Origin: Pectobacterium betavasculorum | GTDB lineage: Bacteria > Pseudomonadota > Gammaproteobacteria > Enterobacterales > Enterobacteriaceae | Assembly: GCF_000749845.1 (NCBI RefSeq) | Contig: NZ_JQHM01000006.1 | Coordinates: forward strand, 62,001 to 126,000 | Direction of reading: 5' to 3' | Length of the DNA stretch: 64,000 nt | In this document: positions 51,807 to 61,909 of the stretch, in pieces | Position numbering within the stretch: position 1 is the first letter of the stretch | Layout: the number at the start of each line of letters is the position of its first letter | Notes under the pieces: generated by a model | Database searches by the model: none | Told to the model about the DNA's origin: nothing | The model's input: only the letters and a program-made list of their open reading frames with translations | Made by a program: the position numbers and the translations under genes

Positions 51807-53276
51807 TCAAACTGGCCACTGGCTGAGTTTGATGCCGCGTTCTTGTGCATTTTCGCGGAAATCTTCCAGCATCGTGCGGACATCGGGGTCGATGTAGTCT
51901 GCGTTGTCGTGTTCTACAATCACGACGCTGTTGGCGGGGATCTTGTTGAGCAAGCCTTGCAGACGCGGGTTGTGCACAAACGTCAGGTTTTGCTGAAAGC
52001 TGAGCACAAAGTGATCGCCGTAGCGTGTGAGCTGCATCGCGTTGCGGTGGCTTTTATAAATGCTGAAAGCTAACTGGGTTATGATGCCAATCCCGATGCC
52101 TGCCAGCATCCCAAACACGATGATCCCGATAACGGTCGCGGCGAAAGGGACGAACTGTTGTAAACCCTGACGCCACAGCAGTAGGAACTGTTGCGGAGAC
52201 GCCAGTTTATAGCCGGTATACAGCAAAACCGCGGCCAGACTGGCAAGCGGAATGACGTTAAGTAAGTCAGTCATGAACAGGCCGCACAGGAGCAGCAACA
52301 CGCCGTGTAGCAGGATGGAAAATTTGGTACGCGCACCTGCATTGACGTTGACGGAACTGCGCACAATCACGGCAGTAATCGGCAAGCCGCCCAGAAAACC
52401 GCTGATCATGTTCCCAATCCCCTGTGCACGCATCTCTTTATCCGGCGAAGGTGCAGGGTGCTGCGGGCGAATTTTCTTTAGCGCTTCCTGACTCAGCAAC
52501 GTTTCCAGACTGGCCACCAATGCCAGCGTTACCGCAACTACATAAACCGCTGGGTTCTTCCACGCCTGCCAGTCAGGGCGGGTCATCTCCCCCATGAGCT
52601 GTTCCAGACTGCCAAATTCAGGCAGGACAATGCGCGGCAGATTATCAACCATCTCGGAGGATAGGCGCTCGCCGTAGACGGTAAATAATCCGCCAAATAG
52701 CACGGCGACCAGCGGGCCGGGGAGCCAGCTAAGGGCACTGATTTTTTGCACGGGTTTGGTGGTCCAGAGCCAGAGAATCGCTAGCCCGACCAGACAGACG
52801 GTCAGCGCGCTGGCAGAGAATCCGGGTTCGGATGCACCGAAGAGTGATTTCAGGCTGTCTTCACCGTCTGACCCGAAAGCGAGCGGGATTTGCTGAATAA
52901 TCAGCAGAATGCCGATAGCGGACAGCATGCCTTTAATCACGGTACCGGGAATGAGCGTAATAAAGCGCCCGGCGCGCAGTAGGCCGAGAATACATTGCAG
53001 CACCCCGGCGAGCATGATCGCCAATAGCAATGCTGAAAACGATCCCAGGCTGGCGATAGAGCCGGAGACGATAGTGACCAGACCGGCGGCGGGGCCGCTG
53101 ACGGCATAGCGAGACGGGCTGAATAGGGTGACGACGAGTCCGCCGACGACGCCGGTCAACAGACCGACAAAAGGGGGAAGACCGCTGGCCTGCGCGATGC
53201 CGAGGCTCAGCGGTAGGGCAACAAGGAAGACGACGAGCCCCGCTGGGATATCATGTCTGAGTGTGCTCAGGTTCAT
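51807..53276 (-). CDS. SulP-family anion transporter
   Basis: The 489-residue protein has 12-14 predicted membrane segments, starting with DIPAGLVVFLVALPLSLGIA, and a SulP signature near the first helices (GLLTGVVGGLVVTLFSPSRYAVSGPAAG). A short cytoplasmic STAS-like domain follows (about 420-489). SulP proteins move sulfate, bicarbonate or dicarboxylates. The gene overlaps the end of a carbonic anhydrase gene by four bases, which argues for bicarbonate as substrate. The position near sulfur genes is probably coincidence. Confidence 0.88.
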   Translation of the reverse strand: MNLSTLRHDIPAGLVVFLVALPLSLGIAQASGLPPFVGLLTGVVGGLVVTLFSPSRYAVSGPAAGLVTIVSGSIASLGSFSALLLAIMLAGVLQCILGLLRAGRFITLIPGTVIKGMLSAIGILLIIQQIPLAFGSDGEDSLKSLFGASEPGFSASALTVCLVGLAILWLWTTKPVQKISALSWLPGPLVAVLFGGLFTVYGERLSSEMVDNLPRIVLPEFGSLEQLMGEMTRPDWQAWKNPAVYVVAVTLALVASLETLLSQEALKKIRPQHPAPSPDKEMRAQGIGNMISGFLGGLPITAVIVRSSVNVNAGARTKFSILLHGVLLLLCGLFMTDLLNVIPLASLAAVLLYTGYKLASPQQFLLLWRQGLQQFVPFAATVIGIIVFGMLAGIGIGIITQLAFSIYKSHRNAMQLTRYGDHFVLSFQQNLTFVHNPRLQGLLNKIPANSVVIVEHDNADYIDPDVRTMLEDFRENAQERGIKLSQWPV

Positions 53277-53908
53277 GGTGATGCCTCCTGTTCCTGTGCG
53301 TGACGGTGGATAAGTTCTTTCAGATGACCGCTATGCAGGTCGTAGACACAGCCGAAAACATCCAACTCGACGCCATCGCACCAGGCTTTTTGCACCGGTT
53401 CACAGGCGATTAGGTGGGCGAACTGCGCCAGCACGTTGGCCTCAACCAGTTGGTTCTGGCGTGTGCTTTCATCAGCATCACTATTTTGTGAAGCCGCAAT
53501 GTGCGGCGAAAGCGCCTGACGCAGTGCCGTGATACGGCGGGATAGCGCAGAGTCTTCATGGGCGAGCCCCATCTCGGGCAGATTCACCGCAGCCTGAACG
53601 CCACCACAACCGTAGTGTCCGCAGAGCACGATGCGGGAAACATGCAGATATTCAAGGGCATATTGCAGCACACTCATAAAGTTATCGTCGTCAGTGACCA
53701 CCATGTTCGCGATGTTACGGTGAACAAAAAGCTCGCCGGGAGCAGAGCCAGTCAGCACTTCGGCAGGAACCCGACTGTCTGAACAGCCGATCCAAAGTGA
53801 ATGGGGTGTCTGGCCCTGCGTGTGTTTTCTGAAATAGTGGGGATGGCGCTGGCGACGCAGCGTGGCCCAACTACGATTTTTGGCTAATAGGGGTTTTAAT
53901 GTCGTCAA
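53273..53908 (-). CDS. Beta-class carbonic anhydrase
   Basis: The enzyme interconverts CO2 and bicarbonate. I start it at a TTG preceded by AAGAGAGAG, which gives 211 residues and puts the zinc ligands at C42, D44, H98 and C101, exactly the positions of E. coli Can; Arg46 of the C-x-D-x-R motif is also present. A longer reading from an ATG at 53974 adds 22 residues without a ribosome binding site. It is translationally coupled to the SulP transporter and probably supplies or uses the transported bicarbonate. Confidence 0.9.
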   Translation of the reverse strand: MTTLKPLLAKNRSWATLRRQRHPHYFRKHTQGQTPHSLWIGCSDSRVPAEVLTGSAPGELFVHRNIANMVVTDDDNFMSVLQYALEYLHVSRIVLCGHYGCGGVQAAVNLPEMGLAHEDSALSRRITALRQALSPHIAASQNSDADESTRQNQLVEANVLAQFAHLIACEPVQKAWCDGVELDVFGCVYDLHSGHLKELIHRHAQEQEASP

Positions 53909-54417
53909 AGTAAACTCTCTCTTTAGAGAACACAGGGATATTTCCCACTCAATTGAGAACGAAGAGGGAACCATTAATTCGTAGCCTTCACTTAATTAAG
54001 TTAGGCATAATTGAATTTAGTTCTGGTGTTTTCTAAATCATGACGATTATTGAGAATATTCTTATGTTTTTATTTGTGAGCTATATAAGGTTAATTGATT
54101 TAAATACCATTTAAAACAATGAGTTATTTTTATAATCCCCTTGCGATAAGAAAAAGTTATTTTACTTAGAGTCTATTGTGATTATGTATTTAATGTTGCA
54201 TGGATATTGCAATTTATATTCTTTATTTGATGCATTTTTTATATAAAGTAATACATTTCCAGTATTCGATTTAATTAGTTAATTAAAGTGACTGGAGTAC
54301 CAATTGTAATTATTTTTGGAAATGTAAAATATATTTTCTTGTCAATAGCCACATATAAAGCATGGAAATAAATAAGAGAAAAGAGGTATCAAAAGCAGAC
54401 TTGAATAGTGAGTAGAG
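53909..54417. other. AT-rich gene-free stretch
   Basis: About 510 bases, very AT-rich, without a convincing ORF. It must contain the carbonic anhydrase promoter. Several TATAAT-like and poly-T tracts are present, but none stands out. Confidence 0.5.
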
Positions 54418-54441
54418 AACCGGGTGGTTTTACACCCGGTT
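54418..54441 (-). terminator. Hairpin after chemoreceptor gene
   Basis: AACCGGGTG (54418-54426) pairs perfectly with CACCCGGTT (54433-54441). It lies 18 bases beyond the chemoreceptor stop. The U-run on the minus strand is poor. Confidence 0.7.
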
Positions 54442-54458
54442 GAAAGAGAAGAGATGCC

Positions 54459-56408
54459 TTATTTAGATTGCAACGCTTGCAGTAAAGGCTGCTGTGGTGC
54501 GCTGTCGTCAACCTTGAAGCGGCTGACCAACGATTCCATTTCAATCGCCTGTTCATCCAGTAATTGGCTGGCGACGGATGCCTGTGAAACCAGTGTCGCA
54601 TTCTGCTGGGTGACCATCTCTAACTGGCTGAGCGCTTCGTTGATTTGTGCGATGCCCAGCGACTGTTCATCGGCGGCGATCGCAATCTCATTCACCAGAT
54701 CGCGCACTTTGCGCGTGCCGGTGACGATGTCGTTAATCCCCTGGTTCGATTGGTTCACCAGCTTCGTACCTTCACTGACGCTGGCAATGCTGTCTGCGAT
54801 AAGCGCACGGATTTTGCCTGCTTCATCTGCACTACGCTGTGACAGCTGACGAACTTCCGCCGCGACAACAGAGAACCCGCGACCATGCTGCCCGGCTCGT
54901 GCAGCTTCAACTGCGGCGTTCAGCGCCAGTAGGTTGGTCTGAAAGGCAATGGCGTCAATGGCGGCAACCACGGCATTCACTCGCCGGCTGGTATCCTGAA
55001 TTTTTTCCATCGCACCGCTGGCTGATTCGGTAATGGTGCCGACGCGGTGAGCCTGATCGTCTACCTCTGTCGTTAACTGGCGTGCCTGTCCGGCAAAGTC
55101 CGCGGTTTGTTTTACCGTGACGGTAATCTCTTCCATGCTGCTGGCGGTTTGCACCAGTGAAGCGGATTGCTCTTCGGTACGCTGCGCCAGATCCTGATTG
55201 CCGTTGGCGATCTCGCTGCTGGCACGCCCGATGGTCTGTGAACTGCGCTTAATATTTACCACCATGTCGGCGATGTTTTCCAGTGAGGCGTTATAGGCCT
55301 GATTCAACTGTGAAAGCTCGTCAGTTCCCGGTACGCGCAGGCGACGGGTAAGATCGCCGCCCATCTCGCGAATGGTCGTCAGGGTTTGCTGAAGCTGTTC
55401 GTTGATACTGCGCATAATCATCGAAGCCAAACCAAGTGCCATCAGGAGAGAAATCAATGCACCAGCTAAATAGCTAATCCAGGATTGACGGGCATCGGCG
55501 GCTAAGGCGTTAACCTGTGTCGTCAGATCGTTGGTGGCGAGCTGTTCAACGTTCTTCAGTTCATCAATTTTTACCGTTTGCTGGTTAAACCACTGGCTGG
55601 CATCGATATCAAAATTGCCGCCGGGAGAAGTGATTGCCTTATTACGCATCTGGAGCGCACTCTGGGCAGCAGGGTTGTTAAGAGCCTGTTCAAAAGCGTT
55701 ACGCAGCTCGGCATTGGAGAACATGTTATAGGCGGTGATATACGCCTCACCCTTACCCACCATCTGGTTCAGACGCTCGAACATCCCGGTAGCAAAGCTA
55801 TTGGCAGAGAAGGTATTAGAAAGCACGGCGCGTTCAAGCCCTGCCTGTTCTTTGACGTTCAGCAGGTTGTAATAGGCAGCCAGACGCTGGGCAATACCGC
55901 CGTCGCTAACCAAGTGGGTCATATCTCCGACAATATTCAGCAGATAGCTGACGGAATCGGAATAGTAGCCGAGTGCCTGCGTGACAGAGATCGACATGCT
56001 ATCGATATTGCGACGATACTCGCCAAGCTGTTGCATTTTCTGCGCAATTTTACCGATCTCTCCACTCACATCGTTACCGAGTTCACTGTCACTGAGATTC
56101 GCAGCCGTTTGTTGAAACTGTTGCTGTGCCCGATCGCTGGCTTGCCGCTGCGTAGTGAGTTCGGCACCAAACTTTTTCCCCTGACTGCCAAAATAACCGG
56201 CGCTCATTCCGCGTTCACGCTGGAGCTGGTGGGCTAACTCGCCCGCGTCACGTGCTAGCGTAATCAGTTTCTCCATGCGGATCATCTCATGCTCTGTGTT
56301 ACGTCGCTCCATCACGCCGGAAAAACTGAACCACAGCAGGGCAAGGATGGGTGGGAGGAGGGCCAGAATGAACTTACTGCGGATCGAGATGTGATGAAGG
56401 GATTTCAT
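54459..56408 (-). CDS. Methyl-accepting chemotaxis protein with NIT sensor
   Basis: This 649-residue chemoreceptor has a first membrane helix (about residues 11-31) and a periplasmic helical sensor domain of the nitrate/nitrite-sensing NIT type (about 45-300, with [21 protein letters not shown]). A second helix (about 310-332), a HAMP region and a cytoplasmic signalling domain (about 380-640) with the hairpin tip [21 protein letters not shown] follow. It lacks the C-terminal NWETF pentapeptide for CheR docking. NIT receptors are known to bind nitrate or nitrite, so the ligand here may be the same. Confidence 0.92.
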   Translation of the reverse strand: MKSLHHISIRSKFILALLPPILALLWFSFSGVMERRNTEHEMIRMEKLITLARDAGELAHQLQRERGMSAGYFGSQGKKFGAELTTQRQASDRAQQQFQQTAANLSDSELGNDVSGEIGKIAQKMQQLGEYRRNIDSMSISVTQALGYYSDSVSYLLNIVGDMTHLVSDGGIAQRLAAYYNLLNVKEQAGLERAVLSNTFSANSFATGMFERLNQMVGKGEAYITAYNMFSNAELRNAFEQALNNPAAQSALQMRNKAITSPGGNFDIDASQWFNQQTVKIDELKNVEQLATNDLTTQVNALAADARQSWISYLAGALISLLMALGLASMIMRSINEQLQQTLTTIREMGGDLTRRLRVPGTDELSQLNQAYNASLENIADMVVNIKRSSQTIGRASSEIANGNQDLAQRTEEQSASLVQTASSMEEITVTVKQTADFAGQARQLTTEVDDQAHRVGTITESASGAMEKIQDTSRRVNAVVAAIDAIAFQTNLLALNAAVEAARAGQHGRGFSVVAAEVRQLSQRSADEAGKIRALIADSIASVSEGTKLVNQSNQGINDIVTGTRKVRDLVNEIAIAADEQSLGIAQINEALSQLEMVTQQNATLVSQASVASQLLDEQAIEMESLVSRFKVDDSAPQQPLLQALQSK

Positions 56409-56726
56409 TGATGTGCTCCATAGCCTGCAATCCGTCCTTTTCTGACATGTGCAGTTTGCAAAAGTAGACAGGGTTTATTGTAGTTTCGGCACAGGGAAGC
56501 AATGATTTAGCATTGATGATGCAACATCCATAAAAACAGTGCGTCTACTCTGGTTGGGCTTCTTTCATAAGAAGATTTCACTATTGCGGTATGGTACTAC
56601 CCCGTTATCTTTCTTTTTAATAACTCAATGTAGGTATTTTAATGAAGGATTTATGCCCTAAATAAGATCGTTAACTTATGTTGCCGCGAGGGGGATTTTT
56701 TGCCACGGTATCGGTGTTTCTACTGT

Positions 56727-56819
56727 CTAGATAATGGTGAGCAGCATCGTGGCGTTAATCAGTGAAATCAGGGTAAGAAAAAAGATAACGACCTGGAATG
56801 CGTGGCGAGAAGGTTTCAT
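56727..56819 (-). CDS. 30-residue membrane peptide downstream of mgtA
   Basis: The minus strand has an ATG with AGGAG at ideal spacing, 49 bases after the mgtA stop. It encodes a 30-residue peptide: a basic start MKPSRHAF followed by one membrane-spanning stretch QVVIFFLTLISLINATMLLT. MgtR of Salmonella, which promotes turnover of MgtC, is also a 30-residue membrane peptide encoded after an Mg transporter gene, but the sequence is not clearly similar. The ribosome binding site, length and position argue that this is real. The 318 bases beyond it hold no other gene. Confidence 0.65.
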   Translation of the reverse strand: MKPSRHAFQVVIFFLTLISLINATMLLTII

Positions 56820-56867
56820 ATGTGCTCCTGATTTGGCGAGTGAAAAACACCCGCCTTGTTGAAGGGA

Positions 56868-59579
56868 TTAGAACCATTGGCCGAAGCGGCGGATGTAGGC
56901 GCGCTTAACCAACTGTGCGACGGTGCAGTAGCCAATTAGCGTGGCGGCCAGCCAAGGGAAATATTCCCACGGCAGCGGTTGCAAGCCGACCAGTGGCCCC
57001 AGTGGAGAGAACGGCAGGTAGATGCCCAGCGCCATCACCAGTCCGGTCATCAGCATCACCGGCAGTGCCGCCGTACTCTGAATAAACGGAATCTTCTGGG
57101 TACGCAGCATGTGCACGACCAGCGTTTGGGACAGCAACCCTTCAACGAACCAACCTGACTGGAACAGCGCCTGATGCTCCACGCTGTTGGCGGCAAACAC
57201 GAACCACATCAGCGCGTAGGTGGTGATGTCAAAAATCGATGACGTCGGCCCGATACACAGCATGAAGCGGCCAATATTTTTAGCATCCCATTTGCGCGGC
57301 TTGCGTAGGAACGCCTTATCCATTTTGTCCCACGGCAGCGACAACTGAGAGATGTCGTACATCAGGTTCTGAATCAGCAAATGGATCGCCAGCATCGGCA
57401 GGAACGGAATAAAGGCGCTGGCGACCAGCACTGAAAACACGTTACCGAAGTTGGAACTGGCGGTCATGTTCAGGTATTTGATGATATTACCGAACGTCTC
57501 GCGGCCTTTGATGACGCCTTCTTCCAGCACCATCAGGTTCTTTTCCAGCAGAATGATATCGGCTGACTCTTTGGCGATATCCGTTCCAGTATCGACAGAA
57601 ATCCCGATATCAGCATCACGCAGGGCAGGGGCATCGTTGATGCCGTCGCCCAGAAAGCCGACTGTATGATCATTGCCTTGCAGTGCTTTCAGGACGCGGG
57701 ATTTTTGTAGCGGCGTCAGTCGGGCAAAAATGGTGCGCTTTTCTACCATTACGCCGAGCTGTTCATCGCTGAGTGCGTCGATCTCGTTCCCCTCCAGCAC
57801 CACACCCGGCTCCAATCCGACATCGCGACAGATCTTGCTGGTAATAATCGCGTTGTCGCCAGTCAGGACTTTTACCGTCACACCGTTTTCATGCAGTGCG
57901 CAAATGGCAGCAGAGGCACTCTCTTTTGGTGGATCGAGGAACGTTAGCAGACCGCAGAGGGTCAGATCGCATTCATCCTCGGCGCTGAGCGGCAGCGTGC
58001 TGCCCACCGGACTCAGTTCACGGGTGCCAATCATCAGCACGCGAAATCCTTGCTGGTTGTAGCTTTCTGCCAGTTTTTTCAGTGCGTCGCGACGTTCGTC
58101 GTCCAGTTCATGCCGCTGTCCGTTCTCACTGACATGTGTGGCGACGGCCAGCATCTCTTCTACCGCACCTTTGCAAATCAGACGCTGTTGGTTGTGCTCG
58201 TCGGCAACGATGATGGAGAGACGACGGCGAATAAAATCAAACGGCAACTCATCGATTTTGCGATAGCGACCCAGCGCGGCGATGGCAGGATTATGGCGAC
58301 CAAACTGCATGATGGCCTGATCCATCAGGTTTTTCATGCCGCTCTGGTGCGCGCTGTTGAGCCAGGCGAGTTGCAGCACACTCTCATCAACCTGACCTTG
58401 CGTATTCAGGTGATGCTCAAGGATGATGCGATCCTGCGTTAGCGTGCCGGTTTTGTCGGTGCACAGTACGTCCATCGCACCAAAGTTCTGAATCGCGTTC
58501 AGCCGTTTGACCACCACTTTACGCCGTGCCATAGCAATCGCGCCCTTCGCCAGATTGGAGGAGACAATCATCGGCAGCATTTCCGGCGTCAGGCCGACTG
58601 CGACCGCCAGTGCGAACAGGCTGGCCTCCATCCAGTCACCTTTGGTGAAGCCGTTAATCAGCAGCACGACAGGCACCATCACGATCATAAAGCGGATCAA
58701 TAACCAGCTTACGCTGTTAACACCGCGATCGAAGGCGGTCTGGGAACGCGTGCCGACGATGGATTTCGCCAGTGAACCAAAGTAGGTGTAGCTACCGGTT
58801 GCCACGACGATTGCCGTTGCCGTACCGCTGGAAATGCTGGTGCCCATCAGGCAGATGTTGGATAGCGTCAGCAGATCGCTCTCGCTGCCGCAGTCAGATG
58901 ACTGGCAACCTTTGGCGCTAATATCGCTGAATACATCGTATTTTTCGATTGGTAGCGATTCACCGGTCAGTACCGCTTGACTGACGAACAGGTCGCGGGA
59001 TTCCACCAGCCGAACATCCGCAGGCACCATGTCGCCCGCGGAGAGGATCAGGATATCGCCGGGCACCAGTTGCTGAAGCGGAATTTCCTGCATGACGGTG
59101 GTGGCGGTGGCATGAGGGCGGCGCAATACAGTAGCCGTTGTTCGCACCATGGATTTCAGTGCTTCTGCGGCTTTATTGGTGCGAAATTCCTGCCAGAAGC
59201 GCAGCAGGCCGCTCAGGCTAACCATCACCAGAATAATGATCACGCCGGTGAGCGAGGTCTCTTCGTTATTGCGCTGCGGCAGCCAGTAATCGGTGAAAAA
59301 GCTGATCGCGGCCAGCGCCACCAGTACGTAAATAAACGGGTTATTAAACGCGGCGGCCAACTGCACCAGCGCGTGCGGCGCTTTTTCATGGGCGACGCGG
59401 TTTTCGCCATAGGTTTGCTGACGCTCAATGACGTCATCATGGCTTAGGCCGTGCAGATGCGTATTCAGGTTAGCCAGTGTTTGATCGAGGCTGTTTTGTG
59501 CCTCACGGGCAATTGCAAAGGTGGCCGTGGGTGTCTTGCGGGCGCGGCGATGCCCCGTTTGCGTGATCATATCGGTCAT
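56868..59579 (-). CDS. mgtA: Magnesium-transporting P-type ATPase MgtA
   Basis: MgtA imports Mg2+ through the inner membrane at the cost of ATP. The 903-residue protein is full length, with the phosphorylation motif DKTGTLTQD near residue 375, TGES near 210 (actuator), GDGINDAP near 640 and ten membrane segments. The 5' side has a proline-rich 15-codon leader ORF with a long untranslated region, as in other enterobacteria where Mg2+ controls transcription elongation through mgtL. A tiny membrane-peptide ORF follows the gene. Confidence 0.96.
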   Translation of the reverse strand: MTDMITQTGHRRARKTPTATFAIAREAQNSLDQTLANLNTHLHGLSHDDVIERQQTYGENRVAHEKAPHALVQLAAAFNNPFIYVLVALAAISFFTDYWLPQRNNEETSLTGVIIILVMVSLSGLLRFWQEFRTNKAAEALKSMVRTTATVLRRPHATATTVMQEIPLQQLVPGDILILSAGDMVPADVRLVESRDLFVSQAVLTGESLPIEKYDVFSDISAKGCQSSDCGSESDLLTLSNICLMGTSISSGTATAIVVATGSYTYFGSLAKSIVGTRSQTAFDRGVNSVSWLLIRFMIVMVPVVLLINGFTKGDWMEASLFALAVAVGLTPEMLPMIVSSNLAKGAIAMARRKVVVKRLNAIQNFGAMDVLCTDKTGTLTQDRIILEHHLNTQGQVDESVLQLAWLNSAHQSGMKNLMDQAIMQFGRHNPAIAALGRYRKIDELPFDFIRRRLSIIVADEHNQQRLICKGAVEEMLAVATHVSENGQRHELDDERRDALKKLAESYNQQGFRVLMIGTRELSPVGSTLPLSAEDECDLTLCGLLTFLDPPKESASAAICALHENGVTVKVLTGDNAIITSKICRDVGLEPGVVLEGNEIDALSDEQLGVMVEKRTIFARLTPLQKSRVLKALQGNDHTVGFLGDGINDAPALRDADIGISVDTGTDIAKESADIILLEKNLMVLEEGVIKGRETFGNIIKYLNMTASSNFGNVFSVLVASAFIPFLPMLAIHLLIQNLMYDISQLSLPWDKMDKAFLRKPRKWDAKNIGRFMLCIGPTSSIFDITTYALMWFVFAANSVEHQALFQSGWFVEGLLSQTLVVHMLRTQKIPFIQSTAALPVMLMTGLVMALGIYLPFSPLGPLVGLQPLPWEYFPWLAATLIGYCTVAQLVKRAYIRRFGQWF

Positions 59580-59723
59580 GGTGCTGCTCTCTTAATGTTG
59601 CCTGTCCGCCGCGCACGGGCGCACATCCCAGATAAAGGGACGTAAAGCGGAAAAAATAAAGGTATTAAGGGAGGTAAACGACGCAGGCGGAGAGAACAGA
59701 GAAGTCGAGGAAGAAGACGGTCC

Positions 59724-59771
59724 TTATTCTAACGGATGCGGTTTACCGGGCCATCGAGGGTGTTCGTCCAT
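59724..59771 (-). CDS. mgtL: MgtL-type leader peptide
   Basis: The minus strand has AAGGAG, then ATG and 15 codons encoding MDEHPRWPGKPHPLE, then TAA. Four prolines and acidic residues give the character of MgtL, whose translation in enterobacteria responds to Mg2+ and proline and sets whether the mgtA leader RNA is terminated. It lies 145 bases before the mgtA start. The sequence differs from the E. coli leader but keeps the proline-rich logic. Confidence 0.8.
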   Translation of the reverse strand: MDEHPRWPGKPHPLE

Positions 59772-59975
59772 GTGGTCTCCTTATCGCCGAGTGGCGAGAT
59801 GTAAAATAAAAAGCGTCGTCAACTGACGAAACCGGGTGGGGAGAAACAGAGTACATAGTTTCGTGATGCAACCATAACCCTGCTTGCCTAAACCGGACGT
59901 CAACGTTTGCTATATCAAAAATTCGTGTCAGATATGAGAAGAATGCCGTCGTCCTGAGCTACGTCATGGTTTGTT

Positions 59976-59996
59976 TAATGATAATGAGTATTATTT
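59976..59996. promoter_or_regulatory. Fur-box-like sequence between mgtA and nikA
   Basis: TAATGATAATGAGTATTATTT resembles the GATAATGATAATCATTATC consensus in most positions. It lies between the divergent mgtL leader and nikA, 200 bases before the nikA start. The rest of 59772-60195 holds no gene that I can support. Confidence 0.4.
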
Positions 59997-60195
59997 TTCA
60001 GCGCGATCTCATTTATGGCGCGCATTAATCCTCTGACGCTTACTCAAGGACGTGGCTGGGATGACAAATCAGCCAGAGGTAGCTTTGGACGTCGCTTGCT
60101 GCGCTCCCGGTGGGCAAGGTTCGCGTAACGGTGCCGAGTCGCGCTGCCAACGCCCAGACAACTTGCAGTATGACAATATATTAGATAAATGGAAT

Positions 60196-61818
60196 ATGAC
60201 GATGTATGAATTAAAAAACCTGATTAATAAGGTACATACACAGCATGGAACGCGGGTTGGCAGACGTCTTGCCGCGACATTTTTGCTTTGTCTTTCCCCT
60301 TTCTTTATCCATCCGGCGGCGGCGCAAGCACCAGCCTCCCTCACTTTCGCCAACTTCCGTGATACGCGCGATCTGAACCCGCATATCTATTCGGGCGAGA
60401 TCTGGGCGCAGAACATGCTGTATGAGTCGCTGGTGAAGGTGACGCCAGATGGCATCCAGCCCTGGCTGGCGGAAAAATGGGACACGTCGGCTGACGGCAA
60501 GGTATATACCTTTACGCTGCGCCAGGGGGTGATGTTCAGCGATGGGGGGGCATTTAACGCGCAGGCCGCGAAACAGAATATTGATGCCGTACTGGCAAAC
60601 CGGGAGCGTCATGGCTGGCTGGAGATGGTGCGCATTATTGATAAAGTAGAGGTGCTGAGTGAGTATCAATTGCGCTTTACCCTCAAAGAACCCTACTACC
60701 CGTTCCTGATCGAACTGGCGGTCACGCGTCCGATGCGCTTTATCTCCCCGGCGGCGATGAAGGATGGGGGCACCAAAACCGGCGTGAAAGCCTACATCGG
60801 CACCGGACCGTATGTGATGAGCGAACACAAAACCGACGAATATGCGGTCTTTACGCTAAACCCGTATTACTGGGGCGAAAAACCTCAGTTGGAACGCGTG
60901 GTGATGAAAGTCATCCCGGATAATCAGACGCGTCTGCTGGCATTACAAAAAGGCGAGATCGAACTGATTTACGGTAAAAATATGATCGACGCTGATTCGT
61001 TTGCGCAATTGAATAAGAATAAGACATTCGCAACGCAGCTCTCTGAGCCGGTTTCAACCCGTATGCTGCTGGTTAACACCACATCGGAAAATCTGAAGGA
61101 TGTGCGCGTGCGGCAGGCGTTGCAGCATGCGGTCAATAAAGTTGATATCGCTGAGGGCATTTTCAACGGCAGCGAAGTGCCGGCGGATACGCTGCTGGCG
61201 AAAAACGTTCCTTACAGCAATATTGACCTGAAGCCTTATACCTATGATCTGGATAAGACGGCGGCGCTGCTGGACGCCGCAGGTTGGGTGAAAAAAGCCG
61301 GTCAGGAATGGCGTCAGAAAGACGGCAAACCGCTCTCCATCGGTATTTATTACGACAGCAATACCGCCTCGCAGAAAGTGATTGCCGAGTATTTGCAAGG
61401 TGAATTTGCTACGTTGGGCATTGATCTCAAGCTGCATGGCGAAGAGGAGCAGGCGTATCGCGATCGGCAGAAAGCCGGTAAATTCGACATTGTATTTAAT
61501 ATCTCCTGGGGAACGCCTTACGATCCGCAATCCTTCCTGTCGGGCATGAAATTGCCGGTCTATGGTGACTATGCCGCTCAGCAAGGGCTGGCGGAGAAAA
61601 AGCAGATCGACGATAGCATCGCTCACGCGCTGGTGACTACCGATGAAAAAGCGCGGCAGGAATATTATCGCTATGTACTGACAACGCTGCATAATGAGGC
61701 GGTCTATATTCCATTGACCTACGAGCGTAACCGCGCGGTGTATGTGAAGAGCCTGAAAAATGTGGGCTTCAATCCTTCACAGTTTGAGATCCCATTTGAT
61801 CGTATGTCTCGCGAATAG
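60196..61818 (+). CDS. nikA: Nickel/peptide ABC transporter binding protein NikA
   Basis: This is the periplasmic binding protein of a nickel-type ABC importer (SBP family 5). The 540-residue frame from ATG 60196 has an export signal: a basic region VGRRLA followed by FLLCLSPFFIHPAAA, cut near AQA. The mature part shows TFANFRDTRDLNPHIYSGEIWAQNMLY, typical of NikA, and the two-lobed fold. A longer reading from 60052 adds 48 residues before the signal and is not credible. A hairpin with a T-run separates it from nikB. Confidence 0.85.
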   Translation: MTMYELKNLINKVHTQHGTRVGRRLAATFLLCLSPFFIHPAAAQAPASLTFANFRDTRDLNPHIYSGEIWAQNMLYESLVKVTPDGIQPWLAEKWDTSADGKVYTFTLRQGVMFSDGGAFNAQAAKQNIDAVLANRERHGWLEMVRIIDKVEVLSEYQLRFTLKEPYYPFLIELAVTRPMRFISPAAMKDGGTKTGVKAYIGTGPYVMSEHKTDEYAVFTLNPYYWGEKPQLERVVMKVIPDNQTRLLALQKGEIELIYGKNMIDADSFAQLNKNKTFATQLSEPVSTRMLLVNTTSENLKDVRVRQALQHAVNKVDIAEGIFNGSEVPADTLLAKNVPYSNIDLKPYTYDLDKTAALLDAAGWVKKAGQEWRQKDGKPLSIGIYYDSNTASQKVIAEYLQGEFATLGIDLKLHGEEEQAYRDRQKAGKFDIVFNISWGTPYDPQSFLSGMKLPVYGDYAAQQGLAEKKQIDDSIAHALVTTDEKARQEYYRYVLTTLHNEAVYIPLTYERNRAVYVKSLKNVGFNPSQFEIPFDRMSRE

Positions 61819-61831
61819 CGGGCTGCTGTCT

Positions 61832-61864
61832 CCCCACTTTGCCATCAGGGAAAGTGGGGGTTTT
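61832..61864 (+). terminator. Hairpin between nikA and nikB
   Basis: CCCCACTTT (61832-61840) pairs with AAAGTGGGG (61851-61859), followed by GTTTT. A partial terminator here would make more binding protein than permease, which is common in ABC operons. Confidence 0.75.
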
Positions 61865-61909
61865 ACGTTTTCTGCACTGTGGATGCATGAGTAAAATAAC
61901 AGGGTTGAT

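Noticed and set aside
51807-53276. Sulfate uptake linked to the encapsulin operon
   Set aside because: SulP proteins can carry sulfate, but the gene is coupled to a carbonic anhydrase and is separated from the sulfur operon by several unrelated genes, so bicarbonate is more likely.
59880-59925. PhoP box for mgtA
   Set aside because: One GGTTTA half-site is present on the minus strand, but no second half-site lies 11 bases away.
60052-60195. N-terminal extension of NikA or a riboswitch before nikA
   Set aside because: The extra 48 codons precede a normal signal peptide and are cysteine- and proline-rich without sense. I could not match the sequence to a nickel-cobalt or cobalamin riboswitch; only short hairpins are present.
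60168-60210. NikR operator before nikA
   Set aside because: GTATGA occurs twice but in the same orientation, and the required inverted half TCATAC at 16-base spacing is absent.
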